Below, piece after piece: positions 1 through 7,721 of a DNA stretch of 64,000 bases. How positions within the stretch are numbered: position 1 is the stretch's first letter; each line of letters begins with the position of its first letter. Source of the stretch: Suilimivivens sp963618065 (GTDB lineage Bacteria > Bacillota > Clostridia > Lachnospirales > Lachnospiraceae); NCBI GenBank assembly GCA_963618065.1, contig CAVERH010000007.1:18272-82271 (forward strand), in the 5' to 3' direction. The notes under the pieces were generated by a model. It had not been told where the DNA came from. It did not search any database and saw only the letters and a program-made list of their open reading frames with translations. The position numbers and the translations under genes are program-made.

Positions 1-439
1 TAAATAGGAGCAAAACCTAATATTTCTAATGTGTCCGGATTTCTCATCACAGAAATATTATTCATATGTCTATCTGTATTTGATAATAAATAATCTGTCA
101 TAATCTCATAATCCATAAACAGATCAAAATCTTCTTCTTTAATTCCGAGATTTAAACACACTCTTTTCAGCGGATAATAAAAAGATTCATTCTGACGCAG
201 TTTTATCGATTGCAACAATTCCCATGCACTGATACATTCAAGATTTTCAGAACAAAAGTCATAAGAAAGACATCCTAATCCTTCTATTCCTCCTTCCACG
301 CTTAACATGGCTGGCGTATATACCGTATAATTCTGAAATTCCTGTTTCCTGTGAAGCTCTGTTGCAAACAATTTTCCATTAAACATACCGGTATATCCTT
401 ATGCATTAAAAAATACTCTCTTGCAATCTTCTTTGCCAT
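1..439 (-). pseudogene. HipA-like kinase gene with internal deletion, also cut by window edge
   Basis: A start codon at 439 (frame MAKKIAREYFLMHKDIP) lies 4 bp after the XRE gene stop but runs into a stop after about 40 codons. From about position 386 a second frame resumes with FATELHRKQ, SAWELLQ and a TDRHMNNI stretch that matches the D-R-H-x-x-N catalytic loop of HipA-like Ser/Thr kinases, and it continues off the left edge. From memory of Lachnospiraceae relatives, well over 100 residues separate these two parts in intact proteins, so an out-of-frame deletion near 375-386 is the likely cause. The ATG at 386 could allow re-initiation of a shortened product. The family is usually paired with an XRE partner, as here. 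The family call is fairly secure; the size of the deletion is inferred. Confidence 0.65.
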
Positions 440-443
440 AAAT

Positions 444-842
444 TCAACTCCATATAATATCTTCTGTTTTATCCAGTCTGCAGTCCTGATGAAATTTGTT
501 TAAAATCTCATAATAGGATTCAAACAGATCTTCTATATAAAGAATCAGATTTTGCTTTTTTACCCCATCTAAATCAACCTGAACAAAGATTCTTGTACCT
601 CTCCTATCAACCAAATAACCTGCTTCCTTATTATAGTAAAAAGTATTTCCTTTTCCATCCTCTATCGTTTTCATCATTTTCCGATCTACTGGAAGCTCAC
701 GTGCAATCAGTTCCACAATATAAGAAGCCGGTGTACTTTCTCCATATTCCCATCTCCGAAGCGTTCCTATCGGAATATGAAAACGTTCAGCAAATTCTTT
801 CTGTGTCATTCCGGTTGCATATCTCATTTCTTTAATATTCAT
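444..842 (-). CDS. XRE-family transcriptional regulator, HipB-like partner
   Basis: The N-terminal 60 residues form an XRE helix-turn-helix (TGMTQKEFAERFHIP, then TLRRWEYGES), typical of antitoxin-type repressors. The remaining 70 residues form an unrecognised domain (YYNKEAGYLVDRRGTRIFVQVDL). The start is placed at 842 because a GGAG sits just upstream of it; an alternative ATG lies four codons earlier at 854. It directly precedes the damaged HipA-like gene, so it is probably the antitoxin or autorepressor of that module. Two near-palindromic sites in its promoter support autoregulation. The gene itself appears intact. Confidence 0.8.
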   Translation of the reverse strand: MNIKEMRYATGMTQKEFAERFHIPIGTLRRWEYGESTPASYIVELIARELPVDRKMMKTIEDGKGNTFYYNKEAGYLVDRRGTRIFVQVDLDGVKKQNLILYIEDLFESYYEILNKFHQDCRLDKTEDIIWS

Positions 843-858
843 TTTTCTCTCCATTTTG

Positions 859-913
859 TAACCAATATGGGTATATTTAATATTATACTACCCATATCGG
901 GTACATTTGTCAA
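859..913 (-). promoter_or_regulatory. Promoter with two near-palindromic operators for the XRE/HipA-like module
   Basis: Read on the minus strand, a perfect TTGACA (908-913) is followed after 17 bp by TAGTAT (885-890); a TATAAT at 882-887 is an alternative. Two related 15-bp sites, TAACCAATATGGGTA (859-873) and TACCCATATCGGGTA (889-903), lie 30 bp apart centre to centre. The second fills the spacer between the hexamers. This is the layout expected for autorepression by the downstream XRE protein; binding is inferred. Confidence 0.65.
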
Positions 914-996
914 TCAATAATTATTTTAAACAAATCATGCAATAAATTAAGGGATACAACTTTCATTTAAGAAAATTATATCCCTTTCCCACATTT

Positions 997-1260
997 TTAA
1001 TTTATATTCTTCTGGTACAAATCCAGCACATAGGTTGCCCCAACCACGATTTTATTTCCATGTTTCATAATGGCATCCCGTATTCCTGAAAAGAATGCAT
1101 CCCTGCTTGAATCTTTTATTGTAATCAGATCCGCATTGGTTTTAATATACTCAAATAATTCCTCTGAATACCGCTCTCTCCACTCATCAAACTGCTCTGT
1201 AATCGTATCAAAAACAAGCCTCTTGTCTTCCGGATATTTATCCCCTAACATTTTCCCCAT
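997..1260 (-). CDS. Hypothetical 87-residue protein
   Basis: An 87-residue, charge-rich, probably soluble protein preceded by an AGGAGA ribosome site about 7 bp before the ATG. I do not recognise the family. The N-terminal half is rich in acidic and aromatic residues (EQFDEWRERYSEELFEYI) and looks helical; no membrane segment is seen. It lies between the XRE/HipA-like module and a 220-bp repeat element, a setting typical of accessory DNA. The good ribosome site makes a real gene likely, but the function is unknown. Confidence 0.55.
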   Translation of the reverse strand: MGKMLGDKYPEDKRLVFDTITEQFDEWRERYSEELFEYIKTNADLITIKDSSRDAFFSGIRDAIMKHGNKIVVGATYVLDLYQKNIN

Positions 1261-1361
1261 TACCTTCTCCTCTCCATCCTATTCCTAATCCATTAAGAAT
1301 ACTTTTGCCTTACACAACCTATAATTTATAGTTTTCAGTATACCTTCTCTACCACAACCTT

Positions 1362-1582
1362 AAGCCGGTACAAAAAATAATGCCTCTGACCTTATGTAGG
1401 AATTTAGAAGTTCTTCTATTTCGCACACAGTCAGCAAGGATTGGACACGGATGTCCAATCAAGCAGCAATCGGACCCGGACGGTCCGTTGATGCGGTTGC
1501 GTCCCATTCCAATTCCTTACAACGAAATAGTTAGAACTTCTTAATTCCAAAATTCAGGTCAGAGGCAGATTTTTTGTGCCGA
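1362..1582. repeat. About 220-bp inverted-repeat element with internal hairpins (MITE-like or structured RNA)
   Basis: The left arm 1362-1423 and the reverse complement of the right arm 1522-1582 align over about 60 bp with small indels; both contain CAAAAAAT, GCCTCTGACC, GGAATT, AGAAGTTCT and CTATTTCG. The interior carries a perfect 8-bp hairpin (GATTGGAC at 1439-1446, GTCCAATC at 1453-1460) and a second one (CGGACC at 1471-1476, GGTCCG at 1482-1487). No coding frame fits. Long terminal inverted repeats around a small non-coding core fit a non-autonomous element; a structured RNA is the alternative. Confidence 0.65.
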
Positions 1583-1625
1583 TTAGTCAGTTAAACACCG
1601 ACACATTTCCCATTCTGAATATTTC

Positions 1626-2945
1626 TTACAATCTCGCCAATACAAAGATATCATAAATCGCCTTAATGGCAGTTTCAAAATCCTCATTTGCCACACCGAT
1701 AATGATGTTCAGCTCGCTGGAGCCCTGATCAATCATCTTGACATTGACATTCGCATGAGCCAGTGCGGAGAAGATCCTTCCTGCAGTTCCTCTTGTGGAT
1801 TTCATGCCACGTCCAACGACTGCAATCAGCGCCAGATCAGCTTCGATGTCGATGCTGTCCGGATCTGCCAGACGATGAATGGCAGAAACAACCTTCTGCT
1901 CCTTATCCATGAATTCATCCTGATGAACGAATACGGTCATCGTATCAATACCTGACGGTACATGTTCAAAGGAGATTCCATAATCCTCAAATGCCTGTAA
2001 CACCTTTCGTCCGAATCCGATCTCTGAATTCATCATTGCCTTATCAATGTTCACTGCGCAGAAGCCCTTCTTACCGGCAATACCGGTAACCACATACTTG
2101 GATTTCTGGCAGGTGCTTTCCACAATCCAGGTGCCTTCGTCCTGCGGACGGTTGGTATTCCGGATATTGATCGGAATGCCCTCACGGCGTACCGGGAAAA
2201 TAGCATCCTCATGGAGTACACTTGCTCCCATATAAGACAGCTCACGAAGCTCGCGATAGGTAATGGTATCAATTCCTTCCGGATTTTTAATGATTCTCGG
2301 ATCAGCAATCAGGAAGCCTGAAACATCCGTCCAGTTCTCATATACATCGGCCTTGACTGCCCTTGCCACAATGGATCCGGTAATATCGGAGCCGCCTCTG
2401 GAAAAGGTCTTTACGGTTCCGTCTGCATAGGCTCCATAGAAGCCCGGAATAACGGCATTTTCTGCATCCTTCAGGCGTTCCTTTAAAATATCATTGGTGA
2501 TTTCTGAAGCAAAATCCCCATTTTCATCAAAACGGATCACTTCTGCCGCATCAATGAACGGAAAGCCAAGGTAATCTGCCATAATAATACCATTCAGATA
2601 CTCGCCTCTGGAAGCAGCATAATTGGCTCCGGCTTTCTTCTTGAAGTTCTCTGCAATGGTCTTAAACTCTTCCTTTAAGGACAGCGTCAGGGAAAGACCG
2701 TCAATGATCTCCTGATAGCGCGCCTCAATTGCTTCAAGCTCCTTCTTAAAATCCTTGTCGTTCTCTGCCAGCTCATAGCAGCCATAAAGCATATCGGTTA
2801 CCTTGGTGTCCCCGGAAAACCGCTTTCCCGGAGCGGAAGGAATAACAAAACGACGCTCTTTATCTGCATGAATGATGTCCCCGACCTTGCGGAACTGCTC
2901 CGCACTCGCCAGTGAACTTCCTCCGAATTTTACTACCTTTTTCAT
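1626..2945 (-). CDS. lysC: Aspartate kinase
   Basis: Phosphorylates L-aspartate to aspartyl-4-phosphate, the first step toward threonine, methionine and lysine. The N-terminal amino-acid kinase domain begins with the KFGGSS signature and contains SRGEYLNG and the nucleotide-binding TFSRGGSDITGS. Two C-terminal ACT domains (roughly residues 300-439, ending with a QGSSELNIIIGV stretch) carry feedback control. At 439 residues it matches the monofunctional clostridial form. It is the last gene of a minus-strand cluster after the ACT protein, homoserine dehydrogenase and the phosphoglycerate-mutase-like protein, so it is probably devoted to threonine supply. An AGGAGA site precedes the start. Confidence 0.95.
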   Translation of the reverse strand: MKKVVKFGGSSLASAEQFRKVGDIIHADKERRFVIPSAPGKRFSGDTKVTDMLYGCYELAENDKDFKKELEAIEARYQEIIDGLSLTLSLKEEFKTIAENFKKKAGANYAASRGEYLNGIIMADYLGFPFIDAAEVIRFDENGDFASEITNDILKERLKDAENAVIPGFYGAYADGTVKTFSRGGSDITGSIVARAVKADVYENWTDVSGFLIADPRIIKNPEGIDTITYRELRELSYMGASVLHEDAIFPVRREGIPINIRNTNRPQDEGTWIVESTCQKSKYVVTGIAGKKGFCAVNIDKAMMNSEIGFGRKVLQAFEDYGISFEHVPSGIDTMTVFVHQDEFMDKEQKVVSAIHRLADPDSIDIEADLALIAVVGRGMKSTRGTAGRIFSALAHANVNVKMIDQGSSELNIIIGVANEDFETAIKAIYDIFVLARL

Positions 2946-3022
2946 AACTGCAATCTCCTACTCTAACTAAGTTTGTAACCCAATAGCTGTATAACCGGTA
3001 ACTGTTGCATACCTTCGCAATT

Positions 3023-4231
3023 CTAAAGCTCTAACAGCTTCTTCATCATTTCATGACCATGCGCTACAAAGTTTCCGCTCTGCGTGGCCTCTTCTTCGTT
3101 GTAATTCCAGATATGATTTTCCTTCTTTGTGGAATCAAACAGAAGATACGGTACACTGTTTGCGGTATGGGTGCGCAGACGGATCGGGGTCGGGTGATCC
3201 GGCATTACTAAAAGACGATAGTCCACACCCTCTTTATCCAACTCTTCCGTAAGAGGCCCGATCACTCTCTGATCCAAATATTCAATCGCCTTTACCTTAC
3301 GCTCCACGCTTCCCTGATGCCCCATTTCGTCCGGTGCTTCCACATGGATATAGGCAAAATCATATCCATCGTGCAATGCATCAATCGCAGCCTGTGTCTT
3401 TCCTGCATAGTTGGTATTTAATCCGCCGTTTGCGCCCTCGACATTGGCAACGCCCATCTTTGCGCCGACAGCGATTCCCTTTAACAGGTCTACGGCAGAA
3501 ATCATCATACCCTTTTTGCCATATTTTTCTTCAAAAGGAGCAAGGCTCGGTCTCGTACCTGCACCCCAGAACCAGCAGCAGTTAGCAGGATGCAGTCCCT
3601 TTTTCTTACGCTCTACGTTAATCGGATGATCCTTTAAGATCTCATAGCTTCTCTTCATCATATAAAGAAGATGCTCATCGGTCGGAAGGTACTGACCGAT
3701 CACCTGCTCCAATACATCATGAGGCTGGGTCAGATCAAGCACCTTGCCCTGATTCCAGATCAGGCAGTGACGATAACTGGTTCCTACATAGAACTGATAG
3801 GTTTCGTTCTCTAATTCCTTCTTTACTTCGTTTAATAAAACAGCACAATCCTCGGTGCTGATTTCTCCGGAGCTGTGGTCAATGATTCTCTGCTCTTCAA
3901 ACGGAACATCGTCTTCGGAAATGGTTACGATATTACAACGAAGTGCGATGTCGGTATCCTTCATCGGGACACCAATGCTTAACGCCTCTAACGGAGAACG
4001 TCCCGAATAATAAATCTTCGGATCATACCCCAATACCGAAAGATTCGCGGTATCGCTTCCGGGCTTCATGCCCTCCGGAATCGTATGCACCATCCCGATT
4101 TCAGATAACCTGCTTAAACGATCCAGTGCCGGAGTACTGGCATATGCAATCGGGGTCTTTCCTCCAAGACTCTCAATCGGTTCATCTGCCATGCCATCGC
4201 CCAACACTACAATATATTTCTTTTCACTCAT
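3023..4231 (-). CDS. Cofactor-independent phosphoglycerate mutase-like protein, proposed homoserine kinase
   Basis: Alkaline-phosphatase superfamily protein of 402 residues. The N-terminal metal site (VVLGDGMAD), the GSDTANLSVLGYDP segment with the presumed catalytic Ser, and the C-terminal VMPDHPTP and AHGHEMM metal ligands are all present. It belongs to the archaeal-type apgM branch, which in several anaerobes is predicted from gene context to act as the missing homoserine kinase. Here it sits between homoserine dehydrogenase and aspartokinase, and no ThrB-type kinase is present in the window. The family call is firm; the homoserine kinase role is inferred from context. Confidence 0.85.
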   Translation of the reverse strand: MSEKKYIVVLGDGMADEPIESLGGKTPIAYASTPALDRLSRLSEIGMVHTIPEGMKPGSDTANLSVLGYDPKIYYSGRSPLEALSIGVPMKDTDIALRCNIVTISEDDVPFEEQRIIDHSSGEISTEDCAVLLNEVKKELENETYQFYVGTSYRHCLIWNQGKVLDLTQPHDVLEQVIGQYLPTDEHLLYMMKRSYEILKDHPINVERKKKGLHPANCCWFWGAGTRPSLAPFEEKYGKKGMMISAVDLLKGIAVGAKMGVANVEGANGGLNTNYAGKTQAAIDALHDGYDFAYIHVEAPDEMGHQGSVERKVKAIEYLDQRVIGPLTEELDKEGVDYRLLVMPDHPTPIRLRTHTANSVPYLLFDSTKKENHIWNYNEEEATQSGNFVAHGHEMMKKLLEL

Positions 4232-4306
4232 GGTGATTCTCCTCTTTTCTATTTCTGCATGAATCTCATTGTCATGACATTCATTATCTGCTATCGGCAG
4301 CTGATT

Positions 4307-5515
4307 TTATTTCAGGCCTTCAAAACGGATCCGGCTGATCACTCCAACCTTTTCCGCCTTTTGATTGAATTCCTTTTCACTCATGCGTCCGGTTACAAAA
4401 GCAAACTCTCCGTCTACTCCGGCTGTAACCTCCTTCACATCTCCGAACAATTCTTTCGCTTCCTGTTCTTTTGCTTTTTCCACACGTACGAAGAAGATAC
4501 GCTCTACTTCGTCAACGCTCGTCAGCTTCACATCCTCTGCATCCCAGAAGCAGGTAATGATCTTGCCGATATGTCTTGCACAGTCCACGACGTCGGATAC
4601 AACCGCACTCGCAGTCGGAAGCTTTCCTGCGCCTCTTCCATAATACATGGAATCACCAAGCATATTGCCATGGACACAGACGGCATTAAACACATCATTT
4701 ACCATGGATAACGGATGGCTCTTCGAAATGAGGAACGGAGAAACCATTGCGTAGAATTTACCGTTCTCTTCCTTGGAAAGTCCAAGTAATTTAATGGTAC
4801 AGTCCATTGCCTTTGCATATTTAAAATCGGTTGCAGTAATCTTCGTAATTCCTTCGGTGTAAATATCCTGATAACGGACATTCTTACCGCACATTAAGGA
4901 AGAAAGAATTGCGATCTTACGGCAGGCATCGTAGCCTTCAATGTCCGCCTCCGGATTGCGCTCTGCATAGCCCTTTTCCTGTGCTTCCTTCAATACCTCT
5001 TCAAATGCAGCACCCTCGCGCTCCATTTTGGTTAAAATATAGTTGGTCGTACCATTTAAAATACCGGAAATGGCATCAATCTTCTCTGCGGTAAGTGAAT
5101 AATTCAAAGGACGGATAATCGGGATACCACCGCCGACACTTGCCTCAAACAGATAATTGCAGGTATGCTCATGCGCGATCTGAATCAGCTCCGGTCCGTG
5201 TGTTGCTACCAGCTCTTTATTGGAGGTACATACACTCTTGCCGCTCATCAGGGCACGCTTCGTAAATTCGTAAGCCGGCTTTAAGCCGCCCATGGTTTCA
5301 CAGATAATCTGTACCTCGGGATCGTTCAGAATCACTTCTACATCATGGACGATCTTGTCTTCATACGGATCTCCCGGGAAATCACGAAGATCAAGAATAT
5401 ACTTAATATTCAGAGCCTCGTTTGATTTCTTGTTGATCTCTTCCTTATTCTTTTCAATTACTTCCACGACACCGCTTCCTACAGTGCCATATCCCATTAC
5501 TGCTACCTGAATCAT
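4307..5515 (-). CDS. hom: Homoserine dehydrogenase
   Basis: Reduces aspartate semialdehyde to homoserine. The N-terminus shows the Rossmann GYGTVGSG motif; the catalytic domain carries the SVGGGIPIIRPL and GILNGTTNYI motifs and the EADIEGYDACRKIAIL region with substrate-binding acidic residues and catalytic Lys. The C-terminal 60 residues resemble a small ACT-like regulatory region. The 402-residue length is normal. A GGAGA site lies 8 bp before the ATG. It lies between the ACT-protein gene and the putative homoserine kinase in one orientation, so co-transcription is likely. Confidence 0.95.
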   Translation of the reverse strand: MIQVAVMGYGTVGSGVVEVIEKNKEEINKKSNEALNIKYILDLRDFPGDPYEDKIVHDVEVILNDPEVQIICETMGGLKPAYEFTKRALMSGKSVCTSNKELVATHGPELIQIAHEHTCNYLFEASVGGGIPIIRPLNYSLTAEKIDAISGILNGTTNYILTKMEREGAAFEEVLKEAQEKGYAERNPEADIEGYDACRKIAILSSLMCGKNVRYQDIYTEGITKITATDFKYAKAMDCTIKLLGLSKEENGKFYAMVSPFLISKSHPLSMVNDVFNAVCVHGNMLGDSMYYGRGAGKLPTASAVVSDVVDCARHIGKIITCFWDAEDVKLTSVDEVERIFFVRVEKAKEQEAKELFGDVKEVTAGVDGEFAFVTGRMSEKEFNQKAEKVGVISRIRFEGLK

Positions 5516-5572
5516 GTTTTATCTCCTTTGTTTTCCTTCTTTATTTCCCTATCCGTTTCCGGATCTGTCTGC

Positions 5573-6010
5573 TTATTCCTGTGCGAGAATCTTTACATTC
5601 CGCACCCCCTTATGCTTTCCCATGGTTTCCAGCATCTCTGAAATGTCTCTGGTGGTTTCAAGCACCTGGACACTCAGACTTAAGGACGCCACACCGTTAA
5701 TCGGAATACTCTGATGAATGGTCAGGATGTTTGCTCCGAATTCAGCAATCACCTTTAACACATCGGAAAGGATCCCCGGTTCATCTTCCATCTGGAAGGT
5801 CAGCGTAATCGTGGTTCCCTGTGCATTATCATGGAATTCAAAAATATCTTCCTTGTACTTGTAAAAGGAGCTTCGGCTGATTCCAACTGCCTCTGCAGCC
5901 TCATTCACCGACACCGCCTTACCGGAATCAATCAGCTTCTTTGCCTGAACTACCTTAAGAAGCACCTCCGGAACGGCCTGTTCCTTCACGACATAATATT
6001 TGCTCCCCAT
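5573..6010 (-). CDS. ACT domain-containing protein (PheB/UPF0735-like)
   Basis: A short protein with an N-terminal helix-turn-helix-like segment (AVSVNEAAEAVGISRSSFYKYKEDIF) followed by a C-terminal ACT domain (LTFQMEDEPGILSDVLKVIAEFGANILTIHQS). It is probably an amino-acid-sensing regulator. The start at 6010 (MGSKYYVV) has a GGAGA ribosome site; the frame stays open 12 codons further without one. It is the first gene of the threonine cluster and has a clear promoter upstream, so it may regulate homoserine/aspartate flux. That role is inferred from position. Confidence 0.85.
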   Translation of the reverse strand: MGSKYYVVKEQAVPEVLLKVVQAKKLIDSGKAVSVNEAAEAVGISRSSFYKYKEDIFEFHDNAQGTTITLTFQMEDEPGILSDVLKVIAEFGANILTIHQSIPINGVASLSLSVQVLETTRDISEMLETMGKHKGVRNVKILAQE

Positions 6011-6096
6011 ATTTTCTCCTGTCTTTTGTCCCCATCCAGCGAACACTTGTCTTTGATTGTCCTCGTATCAAAGACACATGTTCGTCACCGAAAGAT

Positions 6097-6125
6097 ATTC
6101 TATCACAACTTTTTCAGACGTGCAA
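6097..6125 (-). promoter_or_regulatory. Sigma-70-type promoter of the threonine-branch operon
   Basis: Minus-strand TTGCAC (6120-6125), a 17-bp spacer and TAGAAT (6097-6102) lie about 90 bp upstream of the ACT-protein start. This is the only strong match in the gap, so ACT, hom, the mutase-like gene and lysC may be one transcript. Confidence 0.6.
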
Positions 6126-6151
6126 GGTGAAATACGTAAAAGAACACAAAG

Positions 6152-6193
6152 AAAAAAGCACTTTGTTGTGCATAATCACAAGAAAGCGCTTTT
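6152..6193 (-). terminator. Rho-independent terminator after gatB
   Basis: A 15-bp stem with two mismatches (6156-6170 with 6177-6191) and a six-base loop is followed on the minus strand by a run of Ts (6152-6157). It lies about 100 bp past the gatB stop and separates gatCAB from the threonine operon. Confidence 0.65.
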
Positions 6194-6290
6194 CATCATT
6201 TTTCAATATCAGTCAATTCATTGCCATGCAAAATTGCTTTCTGCGAATGCCTGCATTCAGACAGAATAACAGCTTTATATGGACACCCAC

Positions 6291-7721
6291 CTACAGAAGC
6301 TCCTTTAACAGCTGGTTCACCATACCGGGATCGCATTTGCCCTTCATGGCCTTCATGGTCTGTCCAACCAGGAAACCAATCGCCTTTTCCTTACCATTAT
6401 GATAGTCCTCTACTGACTGTGGATTGTTGGCAATCACTTCTTCGACGGTCTTGCGGAGTGCACCTTCATCGTTGACGGTCTTCAATCCCTTTTCTTCCAC
6501 GTAAGAAACCGGATCCATGTCCTCTTCAAACATGACTTCAAAAACTTCCTTGGCAACTGCACCGTTAATGGCCTTGGAATCCTGCAATGCAATCAATGCA
6601 GAAAGATGTTCCGGTGAAAAGTGGATATCCTCCGGATCCTGTTCCTTCTCTTTAAGGATACGGAGGGTTTCACCCATCAGCCAGTTGGATACCTTCTTGG
6701 GCTGCGCACCAAGGGCAACAGTCTGTTCAAACAGATCCGCCATTTTCTTGGAGCCGGTAATAATCTCAATATCATAATCCGGGATTCCGAATTCTTCACG
6801 GTAACGGATCATCTTTTCATTGCGGAACTCCGGCTGTCTGCTGCGGATTTCCTCTAAAAGCTCATCACTCAATACGATCGGTACAAGGTCCGGATCCGGG
6901 AAGTAACGGTAATCCTGTGCATCCTCTTTGCTTCGCATGGCATAAGATTCACCGGCATTATCATCCCATCGTCTGGTCTCCTGCACGACCTTTTCTCCGG
7001 CATCCAGCAGATCCATCTGACGCTCGGTTTCACCTTCAATTGCACGGCGGATTGCCTTAAAGGAGTTCAAGTTCTTCATTTCGGTACGTGTTCCGAATTC
7101 CGTTGCTCCCACCTCACGAAGGGACAGGTTCACGTCTGCACGCATGGAGCCTTCCTGAAGCTTACAGTCAGATACTCCCAGATACTGTGCGATCATACGC
7201 AGCTTTTCCAGATAAGCAATAACTTCATCCGCACTGCGCATATCCGGCTCGGATACGATCTCGATCAGCGGTACGCCGGAACGGTTATAATCCACTAAGG
7301 AGCAGTCCTCCCAGTCATCGTGAATCAGCTTTCCGGCATCCTCCTCCATATGAATCTCATGGATTCCGATTTCCTTCTTTCCGGCTTCCGTTTCAATCTC
7401 TACCTTACCATTGCGGCAGATCGGCAGATACAGCTGGGAAATCTGATAGTTCTGCGGATTATCCGGATAAAAATAATTCTTACGGTCAAATTTACAATAC
7501 TGGGTAATCGTACAGTTCGTAGCGAGTCCGACCGCTACGGCATATTCAAGCACCTTTTTATTTAATACAGGTAAAGAGCCCGGCATACCGGTGCATACCG
7601 GACAGGTATGAGTATTCGGCGCTCCACCAAATGCGGTAGAACAGCCACAGAAAATCTTGGTCTTCGTCGCAAGCTCTACATGAACCTCAAGACCAATGAC
7701 GGTTTCATACTGTTTAGCCAT
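6291..7721 (-). CDS. gatB: Aspartyl/glutamyl-tRNA(Asn/Gln) amidotransferase subunit B
   Basis: Kinase/tRNA-binding subunit of the GatCAB complex that converts misacylated Glu-tRNA(Gln) or Asp-tRNA(Asn) to Gln-/Asn-tRNA. The cradle domain opens with YETVIGLEVHVEL and contains the cysteine-rich FCGCS...CPVC metal-binding site and RSGVPLIEIVSEPD. The C-terminal GatB/Yqey tail ends with GKCDPGMVNQLLKELL. At 476 residues the length is normal. It starts one base after the gatA stop and is last of gatC-gatA-gatB. Confidence 0.97.
   Translation of the reverse strand: MAKQYETVIGLEVHVELATKTKIFCGCSTAFGGAPNTHTCPVCTGMPGSLPVLNKKVLEYAVAVGLATNCTITQYCKFDRKNYFYPDNPQNYQISQLYLPICRNGKVEIETEAGKKEIGIHEIHMEEDAGKLIHDDWEDCSLVDYNRSGVPLIEIVSEPDMRSADEVIAYLEKLRMIAQYLGVSDCKLQEGSMRADVNLSLREVGATEFGTRTEMKNLNSFKAIRRAIEGETERQMDLLDAGEKVVQETRRWDDNAGESYAMRSKEDAQDYRYFPDPDLVPIVLSDELLEEIRSRQPEFRNEKMIRYREEFGIPDYDIEIITGSKKMADLFEQTVALGAQPKKVSNWLMGETLRILKEKEQDPEDIHFSPEHLSALIALQDSKAINGAVAKEVFEVMFEEDMDPVSYVEEKGLKTVNDEGALRKTVEEVIANNPQSVEDYHNGKEKAIGFLVGQTMKAMKGKCDPGMVNQLLKELL

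Noticed and set aside
2051..2308. Second-frame ORF inside lysC and other shadow frames such as 3943-4236, 9161-9424 and 51616-52017
   Set aside because: They lie wholly within confident genes in other frames, lack ribosome sites and show no domain.
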